This document shows, piece by piece, positions 8,265 to 14,649 of a DNA stretch of 23,334 bases; position 1 is the first letter of the stretch; every line of letters begins with the position of its first letter. The DNA is from JAUZPB01 sp037140715 (GTDB lineage Bacteria; Bacteroidota; Ignavibacteria; Ignavibacteriales; SURF-24), in the NCBI GenBank assembly GCA_037140715.1, contig JBAXDX010000044.1:1-23334 (forward strand), written 5' to 3'. Below the pieces are notes generated by a model. That model saw only the letters and a list, made by a program, of their open reading frames with translations, did no database searches and had not been told where the DNA came from. The translations under genes were made by a program, and so were the position numbers.

Positions 8265-8393
8265 TAATTACTCAGCATAATTTCAAAAGTGTCGAATTTA
8301 GACTATTTTCACACTTCCCAATTATTGGAAAATAAATTTTAAGTGTGATTTTGAGCTAAAATATAAACATCTCAGAAATATGCTGAGTAATTA
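8265..8393. repeat. 15-bp perfect inverted repeat downstream of the operon
   Basis: TAATTACTCAGCATA (8265-8279) is exactly repeated in reverse complement at 8379-8393, enclosing about 99 bp. Inside lies a smaller inverted pair, TCACACTT (8309-8316) / AAGTGTGA (8341-8348). The right arm abuts the flanking 21-bp direct repeat with a single base between. This may be a folded 3' untranslated structure, a small MITE, or one end of the island. Confidence 0.75.
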
Positions 8394-8394
8394 C

Positions 8395-8415
8395 AATAAT
8401 ATTATATATTGCTGA
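8395..8415 (+). repeat. Right copy of 21-bp direct repeat flanking the defence operon
   Basis: Exact copy of 1537-1557. It begins one base after the right arm of the inverted repeat and ends just before the reading frame of the next ORF opens: an in-frame TAA at 8416-8418 immediately follows the repeat. It is a candidate right boundary of an inserted ~6.9-kb segment. Confidence 0.6.
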
Positions 8416-8430
8416 TAAGTCTTCTATGAG

Positions 8431-8931
8431 TTGAGCTGTTCGTGTCTTATGTTCGGAAATGAATATATATGGAATTTTTATATAAAAGATAGAATAAATT
8501 TTTATAATATATCGGGGTTGTTGCAGACTGCCGGTAAGCATTGTAATATTTACGGAGAATATTCAAATTCGGCTTTTTTGAGATGGCTCGATTTTGCATC
8601 GGTATGGCTGAATAATTTCGATAATTTAATGCAGGAATATTTATTTAGGGAAAATAATATTATAGATTTGCGATTTGCCGGATTTCCCAATACTTTCCCA
8701 TTGGAAAATATAAAAATAAAAACCGATATGTTTCTGACATTCCAGGAATTCTTAAATTACGTTTATTCGCTGATTCACAATCATGTAAAAAGATTCACCT
8801 ATGGGATAAAATGGCAATTGTTCAGTCTGACCGGGGGCAGTATAATAAGAAAACTGGAAAGAAACGATGTCAGAACTTTAATTGCAGCCGGAATAAAAAA
8901 CAATGATACCATAATATGCAAATTGCATTAA
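8431..8931 (+). CDS. Hypothetical protein, 166 residues
   Basis: I do not recognise this protein. The open frame begins after a TAA at 8416; the first possible start is TTG at 8431 and the first ATG is at 8449 (160 residues). Neither has a clear ribosome binding site. The product is aromatic-rich and looks soluble, with no signal peptide or membrane span. Its end, RTLIAAGIKNNDTIICKLH, has the pattern of the last strand of a beta-grasp (ubiquitin-like) fold, but this is only a visual impression. Because the frame opens right at the direct repeat that flanks the restriction island, it could be the C-terminal part of a gene cut by an insertion. Confidence 0.5.
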   Translation: MSCSCLMFGNEYIWNFYIKDRINFYNISGLLQTAGKHCNIYGEYSNSAFLRWLDFASVWLNNFDNLMQEYLFRENNIIDLRFAGFPNTFPLENIKIKTDMFLTFQEFLNYVYSLIHNHVKRFTYGIKWQLFSLTGGSIIRKLERNDVRTLIAAGIKNNDTIICKLH

Positions 8932-9021
8932 CATTTATATTATTTACAACTCTGCTTTTTTATCTGTTACATTCAGGGAATCTAAAATCTTTATAAATAT
9001 AATATAACAGGAAGTCTAAAA

Positions 9022-9198
9022 ATGGAAGTAAAAATTGAAAACGGGAAGCTTATTATCAGCATTGACTTACAGGAGCCAACGCTAAGCGCATCAGGAAAAA
9101 CGTTAGTGGTGGCGACTACTCATGGAAATATGGCTACGCAGTGCATAATCGATGGGAAAAATGTTATAATTGGTCTGAACGCTTACATAAAAAAATAA
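9022..9198 (+). CDS. Small conserved-looking protein, 58 residues
   Basis: A 58-residue frame, MEVKIENGKLIISIDLQEPT and onward, with an ATG preceded by a good ribosome binding site (ACAGGAAG, about 7 bp away). The predicted protein alternates hydrophobic and charged residues in short strands. It has a glycine/serine segment (SASGKTLVVATTHGN, 22-36) and ends GLNAYIKK, so a small all-beta fold is likely. It resembles small uncharacterised proteins I have met in other bacteria with the same 'SASGKTLVVA...GN...GLNAYIK' layout, but I cannot name the family. Function unknown. Confidence 0.6.
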   Translation: MEVKIENGKLIISIDLQEPTLSASGKTLVVATTHGNMATQCIIDGKNVIIGLNAYIKK

Positions 9199-9224
9199 TC
9201 ACCGATAATTAATTTTTTCAGCTA

Positions 9225-9350
9225 ATGGTGAATTTAATTTTTCTTCAGGGAAATCTGAATACAATGCTGCTAACGAGTGTACAACAAAAAGGCTGCCCGA
9301 TGGACGAAAAAGTATTAGCAGAAATAGTGATGTCAAAGATCAAAGAATGA
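9225..9350 (+). CDS. Possible 41-residue small protein
   Basis: A short frame 26 bp after the 58-residue gene. It begins MVNLIFLQGNLNTMLL and ends with a charged helix-like tail containing DEKVLAEIVMSKIKE. There is no clear ribosome binding site. The amphipathic C-terminal half looks protein-like, and the position suggests a companion to the preceding small gene, but chance cannot be excluded. An internal ATG at 9264 would give 28 residues. Confidence 0.25.
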   Translation: MVNLIFLQGNLNTMLLTSVQQKGCPMDEKVLAEIVMSKIKE

Positions 9351-9458
9351 TACAGTAGTCAGAAAGATAAGATGGACGGATATGAATACGAGCATTGAAA
9401 TCTTTAATTATAATTAAATTTTGTAATATTTATATTTTATTGAAAAACCTTTATTCCA

Positions 9459-9980
9459 ATGGGAAATTCGTTAAAAATTCAGGATTATGAAAAACTTGTT
9501 CCTGACGCATTTCATGGTACGAGTTATGAACAGGCGAATAAGATAGCAGCTGAACAAAAATTTGAACTTAGTCGTGGTGATAATTATTATCTGGGAGACG
9601 GAGTATATTTTTTTGAGAATTCTAAATTATCTGCAAGAAACTGGGCTGTCAATATTAAAAAATATAATCGATATGGTATCCTCAAAGCAACAATCAAATT
9701 AGGGAAATGTCTGGATCTAAATAATGAAGAACATACCAGACATTTGAGAACAGTTGAAGAAAATTTAAGAAAGCGGAACTTAGAAGGAATAACAGATGGT
9801 TATCTGATTAACGTAACTGCAAAAATATTAGGCGCAGATACAGTTCGTGGTACTTTTATAAAAGAAAATGCCGGGAAATTATTCCAAAAGTCCAGACTCT
9901 ACAATAAATCCCAACTCGTTATTTGTGTCAGAAATGTGGATAATATATTAACCATTTATTTAGTGAAAGGGGCGTATTGA
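9459..9980 (+). CDS. ADP-ribosyltransferase (PARP)-like protein, probable toxin
   Basis: A 173-residue protein with an ART/PARP-like signature: AFHGTSYEQANKIA (17-30; H-G-T as in the NAD-binding first strand), LGDGVYFFEN (45-54; the G-x-G-x-Y-F strand) and SQLVICVRN (151-159) in the position of the third catalytic strand. A tentative triad is His19, Tyr50 and Gln152, i.e. H-Y-Q rather than the canonical H-Y-E. If active it would use NAD+ to modify a target inside the cell. It is the first gene of a three-gene unit: a 95-residue protein starts 1 bp after its stop, then a SecB-like chaperone. That context suggests a toxin. No signal peptide or secretion domain is present. The ART assignment is moderate; the toxin role is inference. 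Confidence 0.65.
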   Translation: MGNSLKIQDYEKLVPDAFHGTSYEQANKIAAEQKFELSRGDNYYLGDGVYFFENSKLSARNWAVNIKKYNRYGILKATIKLGKCLDLNNEEHTRHLRTVEENLRKRNLEGITDGYLINVTAKILGADTVRGTFIKENAGKLFQKSRLYNKSQLVICVRNVDNILTIYLVKGAY

Positions 9981-9981
9981 T

Positions 9982-10269
9982 ATGCAAAATTCTAATTGGT
10001 TAGACAATGCCAGTAATAATATCAACAATTTTTTTAAGAATTTATCGGATGAAGATTTTGCGCAATTTTTAATTGAAACTAACTATGATATGTATAAGAA
10101 TTGCGAAAAAGATATTAATCAATTGATAGCAGAAGACTTGAATTATACTTATTTTGGAAAAACTTATAATTTATCCGGCACAAGCAATATTAATCCTGAT
10201 TTGAATATCAATTCCAGGTGGGATATAAACAATAGTAATACTGAATCTGATTATTTAGCGGCAGTTTAA
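9982..10269 (+). CDS. Small acidic protein, candidate antitoxin
   Basis: A 95-residue protein, unrecognised by sequence. Residues 14-40 (NNINNFFKNLSDEDFAQFLI and following) read as amphipathic helix. Then comes an aromatic patch (LNYTYFGKTYNLSG, about 53-66) and an Asn/Ser/Asp-rich, probably disordered tail. It is strongly acidic. A good ribosome binding site (GAAAGGGG) lies within the end of the upstream gene, one base separates the genes, and the next gene starts two bases after the stop. By position it would be the antitoxin of a toxin-antitoxin-chaperone module; the aromatic C-terminal patch could serve as the chaperone-binding segment. No helix-turn-helix is evident, so autoregulation is unclear. 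Confidence 0.55.
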   Translation: MQNSNWLDNASNNINNFFKNLSDEDFAQFLIETNYDMYKNCEKDINQLIAEDLNYTYFGKTYNLSGTSNINPDLNINSRWDINNSNTESDYLAAV

Positions 10270-10271
10270 CA

Positions 10272-10718
10272 ATGGATGAACCAAAAACATTTCAAATGAA
10301 TAATCACCCGATTCAGCTTAAATCTTTAAATGTTAAAGAACTTAGTATTACAACTATGTCTTTCCCTGATGACATACCAGAATATGAAACAATTGATTAT
10401 GAAATTGGAATTGGCGTTAGTCATTTTGACAAAAAATCAAGTTTTATAAAAGTTGGAATGAGCCTCCGGATTGGCTGTGAAGATAATCCAATTACTTACC
10501 CATTTAAAATAAAAGTTGAACTTATAGGTCTGTTCTTTGTAGACCAGTTGAATTTTGATTTTAACAATGTTGAAGATTGGGCAAACAAAAGTGCTCCCTT
10601 TATTTTATTCCCTTATTTAAGAGAACATGTATATACTCTTTCTGTCAGAGCTGGAATTAAACCCATAATATTACCGCTTATAGAAGTTCCGGTATTTAAA
10701 CTTAATAAACAGGTATAA
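10272..10718 (+). CDS. SecB-like chaperone
   Basis: A 148-residue protein, the usual SecB length. Its C-terminal third contains the SecB-like block APFILFPYLREHVYTLSVRA (108-127), then GIKPIILPLIEVP. This matches the conserved PYaRe...l...gfpp..LppinF region of SecB (PF02556). The N-terminal half is made of alternating strands, as in the SecB beta-sheet. Housekeeping SecB keeps preproteins unfolded; SecB-like proteins encoded beside toxin-antitoxin genes (TAC modules such as Rv1955-Rv1957 of Mycobacterium tuberculosis) protect and fold the antitoxin. The two-base gap from the preceding small gene favours the second role here. The stop lies 6 bp before the IS remnant. Confidence 0.75.
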   Translation: MDEPKTFQMNNHPIQLKSLNVKELSITTMSFPDDIPEYETIDYEIGIGVSHFDKKSSFIKVGMSLRIGCEDNPITYPFKIKVELIGLFFVDQLNFDFNNVEDWANKSAPFILFPYLREHVYTLSVRAGIKPIILPLIEVPVFKLNKQV

Positions 10719-10724
10719 CGTTAT

Positions 10725-11130
10725 TTAGAGTCCGCTGAAAAAGTCCCCAAAGTCATAATAAACAATAAGATATAGAATAAAATAGTGTTACAAGTGCTCA
10801 AAAAAAGGTAAATCCGGACAAATAACTGAGCACCTGATGATACGATATACGAGTATGAAACAGTTAAAGAAATATCAGAACATGCGAAGCGGGACTGAAG
10901 GGCAGTCCGGTCAGAGTAAGAACTTTTATGGTCTGGATCAGATATCTGCCCGGTTAGAGCAGGCCGGCATAAGCCGGATTATAGCAGTCTTCACGGGTGT
11001 TAATCTGATAAGAGTTTTGAAGGAGCTGAAACTCTTTATTTTTTGGCTTATCCGGAAATATCCTGGTAATGAACAAATGGTAGCATTAGCCACCATATAA
11101 ATTAAATAATACTTTTTCAGCAGACTCTAA
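10725..11130 (+). mobile_element. Internally deleted IS remnant (IS1182-like) with terminal inverted repeats
   Basis: A 406-bp element bounded by inverted repeats TTAGAGTCCGCTGAAAAAGT (10725-10744) and its reverse complement at 11111-11130, with one mismatch over 20 bp. Inside is a leftover of a DDE transposase C-terminus (see the entry at 10837). An internal inverted pair GTGCTCA/TGAGCAC lies near 10793-10836. No clear target-site duplication is visible. It is non-autonomous now, but its intact ends could be moved in trans by a full copy elsewhere. Confidence 0.75.
10837..11100 (+). pseudogene. Transposase C-terminal fragment (IS1182-type, DDE_Tnp_1_6-like)
   Basis: An 87-codon open frame inside the IS remnant. 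It contains KKYQNMRSGTEGQSGQSKNF followed by YGLDQISARL and FTGVNLIRVLKEL. This recalls the transposase end in which an 'R-x-G-x-E-G' glutamate block is followed by a G-L-x-x-x-R helix and a hydrophobic 'x-N-L-x-R' helix. Compared with a full transposase of several hundred residues, almost all of the N-terminal and catalytic region is missing, so this is a remnant and not a functional gene. Confidence 0.6.
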
Positions 11131-11245
11131 TATAAGACTGATGAATATCAGTATGTTCATCCCGTTGAAAACAAGCGGAAAAGAACATGAATTATATAAC
11201 AGAAAGTTTTTAATATGGACTATCCCTAAAGGAAATGGCGAAAAA

Positions 11246-11713
11246 ATGCTTTTTTCAGAAGACAATTACCGTTTTATGCGCGTCGCTTTACGCGAGGCTG
11301 AGAAAGCATTTGAAGAAAATGAAACACCAGTTGGAGCTGTTGTCGTTTATAAAAATCAAATTATCGGACGCGGTTATAATCAGATAGAACGGCTTAAGGA
11401 CCCAACAGCTCATGCCGAAATACTTGCCATTACCGCGGCTGCAAATTATCTCCAGAACTGGCGGCTTTCAGAATGCGATTTATATGTTAATCTTGAGCCT
11501 TGCGTTATGTGTACCGGAGCCACAATATCCGCCCGAATAAATTCGATTTATTTTTCTGCTTTTGAAACAAAATTTGGTGCTTGCGGCTCTCTCTATAATA
11601 TTGCCGAAGAAGGCAGACTTAACCATAAAATTAAAGTTTTTGCGGGAATCTATGCTGAAGAAAGTTCGGCGTTGCTCAAAGATTTTTTTTTGAAGCAGAG
11701 AAAAATAAAATAA
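11246..11713 (+). CDS. tadA: tRNA-specific adenosine deaminase TadA
   Basis: Deaminates adenosine-34 to inosine in the anticodon of tRNA-Arg(ACG). The CDA-fold zinc site is complete: His56 and catalytic Glu58 in TAHAEIL, Cys86 and Cys89 in EPCVMC. NETPVGAVVV (25-34) is the typical N-terminal strand, and the C-terminal helix ends FFLKQRKIK. I chose the ATG at 11246, which gives 155 residues, the normal TadA length, with AAGGA about a dozen bases upstream. The frame stays open back to an ATG at 11141, but those 35 extra residues are unlike TadA and begin beside the IS remnant end, so they look like an accidental extension. Confidence 0.93.
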   Translation: MLFSEDNYRFMRVALREAEKAFEENETPVGAVVVYKNQIIGRGYNQIERLKDPTAHAEILAITAAANYLQNWRLSECDLYVNLEPCVMCTGATISARINSIYFSAFETKFGACGSLYNIAEEGRLNHKIKVFAGIYAEESSALLKDFFLKQRKIK

Positions 11714-11963
11714 CTGTCCATTTAAACTTCTGATTGGAATATGGTATCAATATCCTGCATAGAGGAGCATATCGTCCCTCTAACGAGACAAGCAATATTT
11801 TATTATAAAATTTGCAACTATTTGACTCTTTTTACTAAAATCACTAAATTGTATACTATCTAAATTAAAGCTATCGAATAAATTTGGTGGCATTCAGATG
11901 TAAAGTCAACATTATCGTTATAAATAAAAAGTTGCAGTTATTTAACATCAATACGAAAAACAA
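11714..11963. other. Non-coding gap
   Basis: No gene seen. It contains a partly palindromic word (AGAGGAGCATATCGTCCCTCT without its central pairing, about 11770-11790) of the type found in dispersed intergenic repeats, then about 150 bp of very AT-rich DNA before the GTG start at 11964. A promoter for the downstream methyltransferase gene is expected here, but no boxes stand out. Confidence 0.3.
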
Positions 11964-12698
11964 GTGAAAATAATAATAATAAAACTCATAGGATATTTAA
12001 AAGGCGCAATTCTTATAATAAGACCTGATATTTTATTTGGCTGGATGCGACGCCCCCTGTTAATGGCATCTAACATACTTGAACTTACAAAATGGATAGC
12101 TGAACAAGACAAAAAAGATATCTTTAATGACTTTTATTCAGTTAAGAGGGATTATTCTAAACGTAATCAACTTTATCAATATGTTGTCGACAAACTATCT
12201 TTAAAAAATGAACCCATTGACTATTTAGAATTTGGCGTATGTACCGGACTTTCCTTCAGATGGTGGCTTAGTGGTTGCATTAGTGACAATAGCAAATTTT
12301 ACGGATTTGATACCTTTGAAGGCTTACCCGAAAATTGGGGGACATACAAAAAAGGAGACATGGCCGCGAATATACCGGTATTTGATGATTCAAGGGTTAA
12401 ACTTATAAAAGGTTTATTCCAGGATACTGTCCCAGACTTTTTTGCAACTAACTGTATGAACAATGGTAAAAGAAAAATTATTCATCTGGATGCGGATTTA
12501 TTTTCTTCTACTCTTTTTGCTCTTACGAGCATATCTCCTTATCTAAAAAAAGGGGACATCTTATTTTTTGATGAGTTTAATGTGCCAAATCATGAATTTT
12601 TCGCTTTTAAAGTATTTTCTGATTCGTATTATCTTAAAACAAAACTTTTGGGAGCTGTAAATAACTATTTTCATGTTGCTCTTATTATATCAGAATAA
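11964..12698 (+). CDS. TylF/MycF-like SAM-dependent O-methyltransferase
   Basis: A 244-residue class I methyltransferase, probably acting on a sugar or other small hydroxylated substrate. The SAM-binding strand is DYLEFGVCTGLSFRWW (86-101), followed by the family-typical FYGFDTFEGLPENW (112-125), the metal/substrate strand IIHLDADLFSSTL (172-184) and GDILFFDEF (197-205). These match the macrocin O-methyltransferase (TylF, PF05711) layout. The first possible start is GTG at 11964; the next Met codons are at residues 28 and 34, so the first ~27 hydrophobic residues may not all be translated. There is no obvious ribosome binding site. The gene stands alone with no sugar-biosynthesis neighbours, so the substrate is open. 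Confidence 0.78.
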   Translation: MKIIIIKLIGYLKGAILIIRPDILFGWMRRPLLMASNILELTKWIAEQDKKDIFNDFYSVKRDYSKRNQLYQYVVDKLSLKNEPIDYLEFGVCTGLSFRWWLSGCISDNSKFYGFDTFEGLPENWGTYKKGDMAANIPVFDDSRVKLIKGLFQDTVPDFFATNCMNNGKRKIIHLDADLFSSTLFALTSISPYLKKGDILFFDEFNVPNHEFFAFKVFSDSYYLKTKLLGAVNNYFHVALIISE

Positions 12699-13040
12699 TT
12701 CCCTGAATGCACCCCATTTTTCTTAATCTCGTCTCAGTTTGTTAACATACTTTCCATTGTCCAGTTTAATTTCTATAACGAGTACATGGACTTATGCCTA
12801 TTGCCATCAATTAAACCTGTGGCAATAAAACTGAAACCCATTGATTTTAATCGATTCTGATTAAGCATATCTGCTCTTTCACACAATGTTTTTTAATGGA
12901 TAAAAATATTGCATTTCTATCCCGATTTCACATATTAATCTTCTGGATTAGCATTTTTTGAGAGATGATTATCGCTTCGAAAAGGTAGGAATACATTTTA
13001 CAGTTTTAATGACCCGCTCATAAACATAAAACGATTCTTC
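12699..13040. other. Non-coding gap between convergent genes
   Basis: No gene seen on either strand. The stretch is AT-rich, with no long repeat and no significant frame, and ends in the strong hairpin at 13041-13078. Confidence 0.4.
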
Positions 13041-13078
13041 TTTCTTAATCATACTCATAATCGAGTATGATTAAGAAA
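13041..13078. terminator. 16-bp perfect hairpin between convergent genes
   Basis: TTTCTTAATCATACTC (13041-13056) pairs perfectly with GAGTATGATTAAGAAA (13063-13078) around a 6-base loop. It lies 20 bp beyond the stop codon of the - strand lipoprotein gene. It is a probable transcript end, although neither side has a strong U-tract, so it may work as a 3' stability hairpin rather than a classical intrinsic terminator. Confidence 0.6.
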
Positions 13079-13098
13079 AATTGTTCTACTCTATATTT

Positions 13099-14142
13099 TT
13101 ATAGCAACTCAATAATATTTGTATTTTCTACAACATCACTTCTGACCGCTTTCATTGGACCTTTCGGAGACTTTGCCATAGTCATTGATGTAGAAAGCCT
13201 TATTCTGGAACTGGTCTTTGAGCTTTGGACGTATCCTTTTGTAAAATTAAAATAAATCTTTCCGCTTCCTTCCGCTTCAGGTGTTTTGAAATCATAATCA
13301 ACGCCTTTTTCTGAGAACTTGTTCTTACCCTTTGCGGATAGTTCAAGACTTGCGCTTATAAGGGCAAGACGATCATCATTAAGTTTCTCGAAACCAAGCA
13401 CTTTATACTTATTAGTATTCTTAACTTCGAAAACCGTTAGCTTGGAACCATAGCTGTAATTCCAGGCTGAGTCCACAGCAATACTCTTATCAGGCAATAT
13501 TCTAAAAATCTGTTGAATAAGTGGTTTTAAGGCTCCTTCTGACATATTGTTTTGGAACTGTTTTTTCTGTTCAGAAGTAACCGAGTCTTTAACACCGCGC
13601 ATCTCAAGAAACTTATCTACTATTTTATCTACACGATAAACCTCCAGAATTTCGCCTTTAGGATTAACTCTGACGAAAAATGGCTTATTCAGGAGAGACT
13701 CATATTCCACATACTTAAGCTTTTCTTTCGGATCGGTAATCTTACCGGATTCATAATTAACCTTTTGTCCGTTTGCTTCAGCATGTAGTATTATGGATTT
13801 AACAGTAACTTTAATATCCATTACTTTGTCGTTATCCACTTCCTTAACGTCAAGGTCAACCACGTAACTGACATTCTGCTTAACAAACTGTTTAACTATT
13901 GTGTCAGTTGTCAGCGACTGGTTTTGTGCTGATAGAGAAGTAACCTTGTAGGTAAGATGTTGATCTTTTTTAAGGCAATATGCAAGCAAAACATCTTTAG
14001 GCGGAGCATTATCTTTTACAGTCTGAAGTGCGCCGGTTGAATCCATTTTTGCCGTACCAGACAATTTTTCAGCGGAGTTCTGCTTTTTCCCACAACCAGT
14101 TAATAGAATAAAGACCAAAACTACCATAAAAACATTTTTCAT
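13099..14142 (-). CDS. Predicted lipoprotein, DUF6263-like
   Basis: A 347-residue exported lipoprotein. The N-terminus MKNVFMVVLVFILLTGCGKK is a type II signal peptide with lipobox LTGC, acylated at Cys17. A low-complexity linker rich in Ser/Lys/Ala follows. The body starts around residue 50 (YCLKKDQHLTYKVTSLSAQN) and runs in beta-strand-like segments to a conserved-looking end. The pattern 'KGQ/KDQ x L x Y K' followed by Thr-rich strands resembles DUF6263 proteins of Bacteroidota-type organisms; function is unknown. AAGGA precedes the ATG. It lies 57 bp downstream of ndk on the same strand and could be the last gene of a sucD-ndk-lipoprotein transcript ending at the hairpin. Confidence 0.7.
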   Translation of the reverse strand: MKNVFMVVLVFILLTGCGKKQNSAEKLSGTAKMDSTGALQTVKDNAPPKDVLLAYCLKKDQHLTYKVTSLSAQNQSLTTDTIVKQFVKQNVSYVVDLDVKEVDNDKVMDIKVTVKSIILHAEANGQKVNYESGKITDPKEKLKYVEYESLLNKPFFVRVNPKGEILEVYRVDKIVDKFLEMRGVKDSVTSEQKKQFQNNMSEGALKPLIQQIFRILPDKSIAVDSAWNYSYGSKLTVFEVKNTNKYKVLGFEKLNDDRLALISASLELSAKGKNKFSEKGVDYDFKTPEAEGSGKIYFNFTKGYVQSSKTSSRIRLSTSMTMAKSPKGPMKAVRSDVVENTNIIELL

Positions 14143-14199
14143 TATCTGATTCCTTTAGTAAAATAATTTAACTTAACCATTTTCAATGCCTGAGCAATA

Positions 14200-14631
14200 T
14201 TAGTCGTTGTAGTTATCCAGCAATTCCTTGCGGGAAAAAAAATGGGCTATTTCAATTGCCACGTTCTCGTCAGAATCCGAGCCGTGAGCTATGTTATACT
14301 GTTTATTGTCAGCAAAGAGTTTTCTGATAGTGCCATCATCGGCCTGAGCGGGGTCTGTTGCACCGATAAGCTTTCTATAATCAGCCACCGCATTTTCTTT
14401 TTCCAGTACGACAGGCACACACGGACCAGAGGTCATAAATTCAACCAGGTCATTGAAAAACGGGCGGTCCTTGTGAACTTCATAAAAGCCACGGGCTGAT
14501 TCTTTTGAAAGATGAACCATCTTCATCGCTTTTATCTTAAAACCAGCTTCGGTAATTATTGTAATTACCTGACCGATAAGATTTTTATTTACGCAGTCAG
14601 GTTTTAATATTGCTAAAGTTTTATTGTTCAA
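14200..14631 (-). CDS. ndk: Nucleoside diphosphate kinase
   Basis: Balances nucleoside triphosphate pools by moving the gamma-phosphate from ATP to NDPs through a phosphohistidine. The 143-residue protein has the usual length and motifs: TLAILKPDCV with Lys10, RPFFNDLVEFMTSGP (56-70), and the active-site loop NIAHGSDS with His116. The chosen start is a TTG, supported by GGAG seven bases upstream and by the alignment of the conserved N-terminus, which leaves no ATG alternative. It follows sucD after an 18-bp gap on the same strand, so the two are probably cotranscribed. Confidence 0.96.
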   Translation of the reverse strand: MNNKTLAILKPDCVNKNLIGQVITIITEAGFKIKAMKMVHLSKESARGFYEVHKDRPFFNDLVEFMTSGPCVPVVLEKENAVADYRKLIGATDPAQADDGTIRKLFADNKQYNIAHGSDSDENVAIEIAHFFSRKELLDNYND

Positions 14632-14649
14632 AATTATTCTCCGTTAAAT

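Noticed and set aside
8431..8931. Ubiquitin-like or bacterial ubiquitin-pathway protein
   Set aside because: Only the last strand resembles a beta-grasp pattern; there is no C-terminal glycine and no E1/E2/JAB genes nearby, so the label is not supported.
13067..13255. 62-codon + open frame opposite the lipoprotein gene
   Set aside because: Starts within the terminator-like hairpin and is antisense to the end of a real gene.
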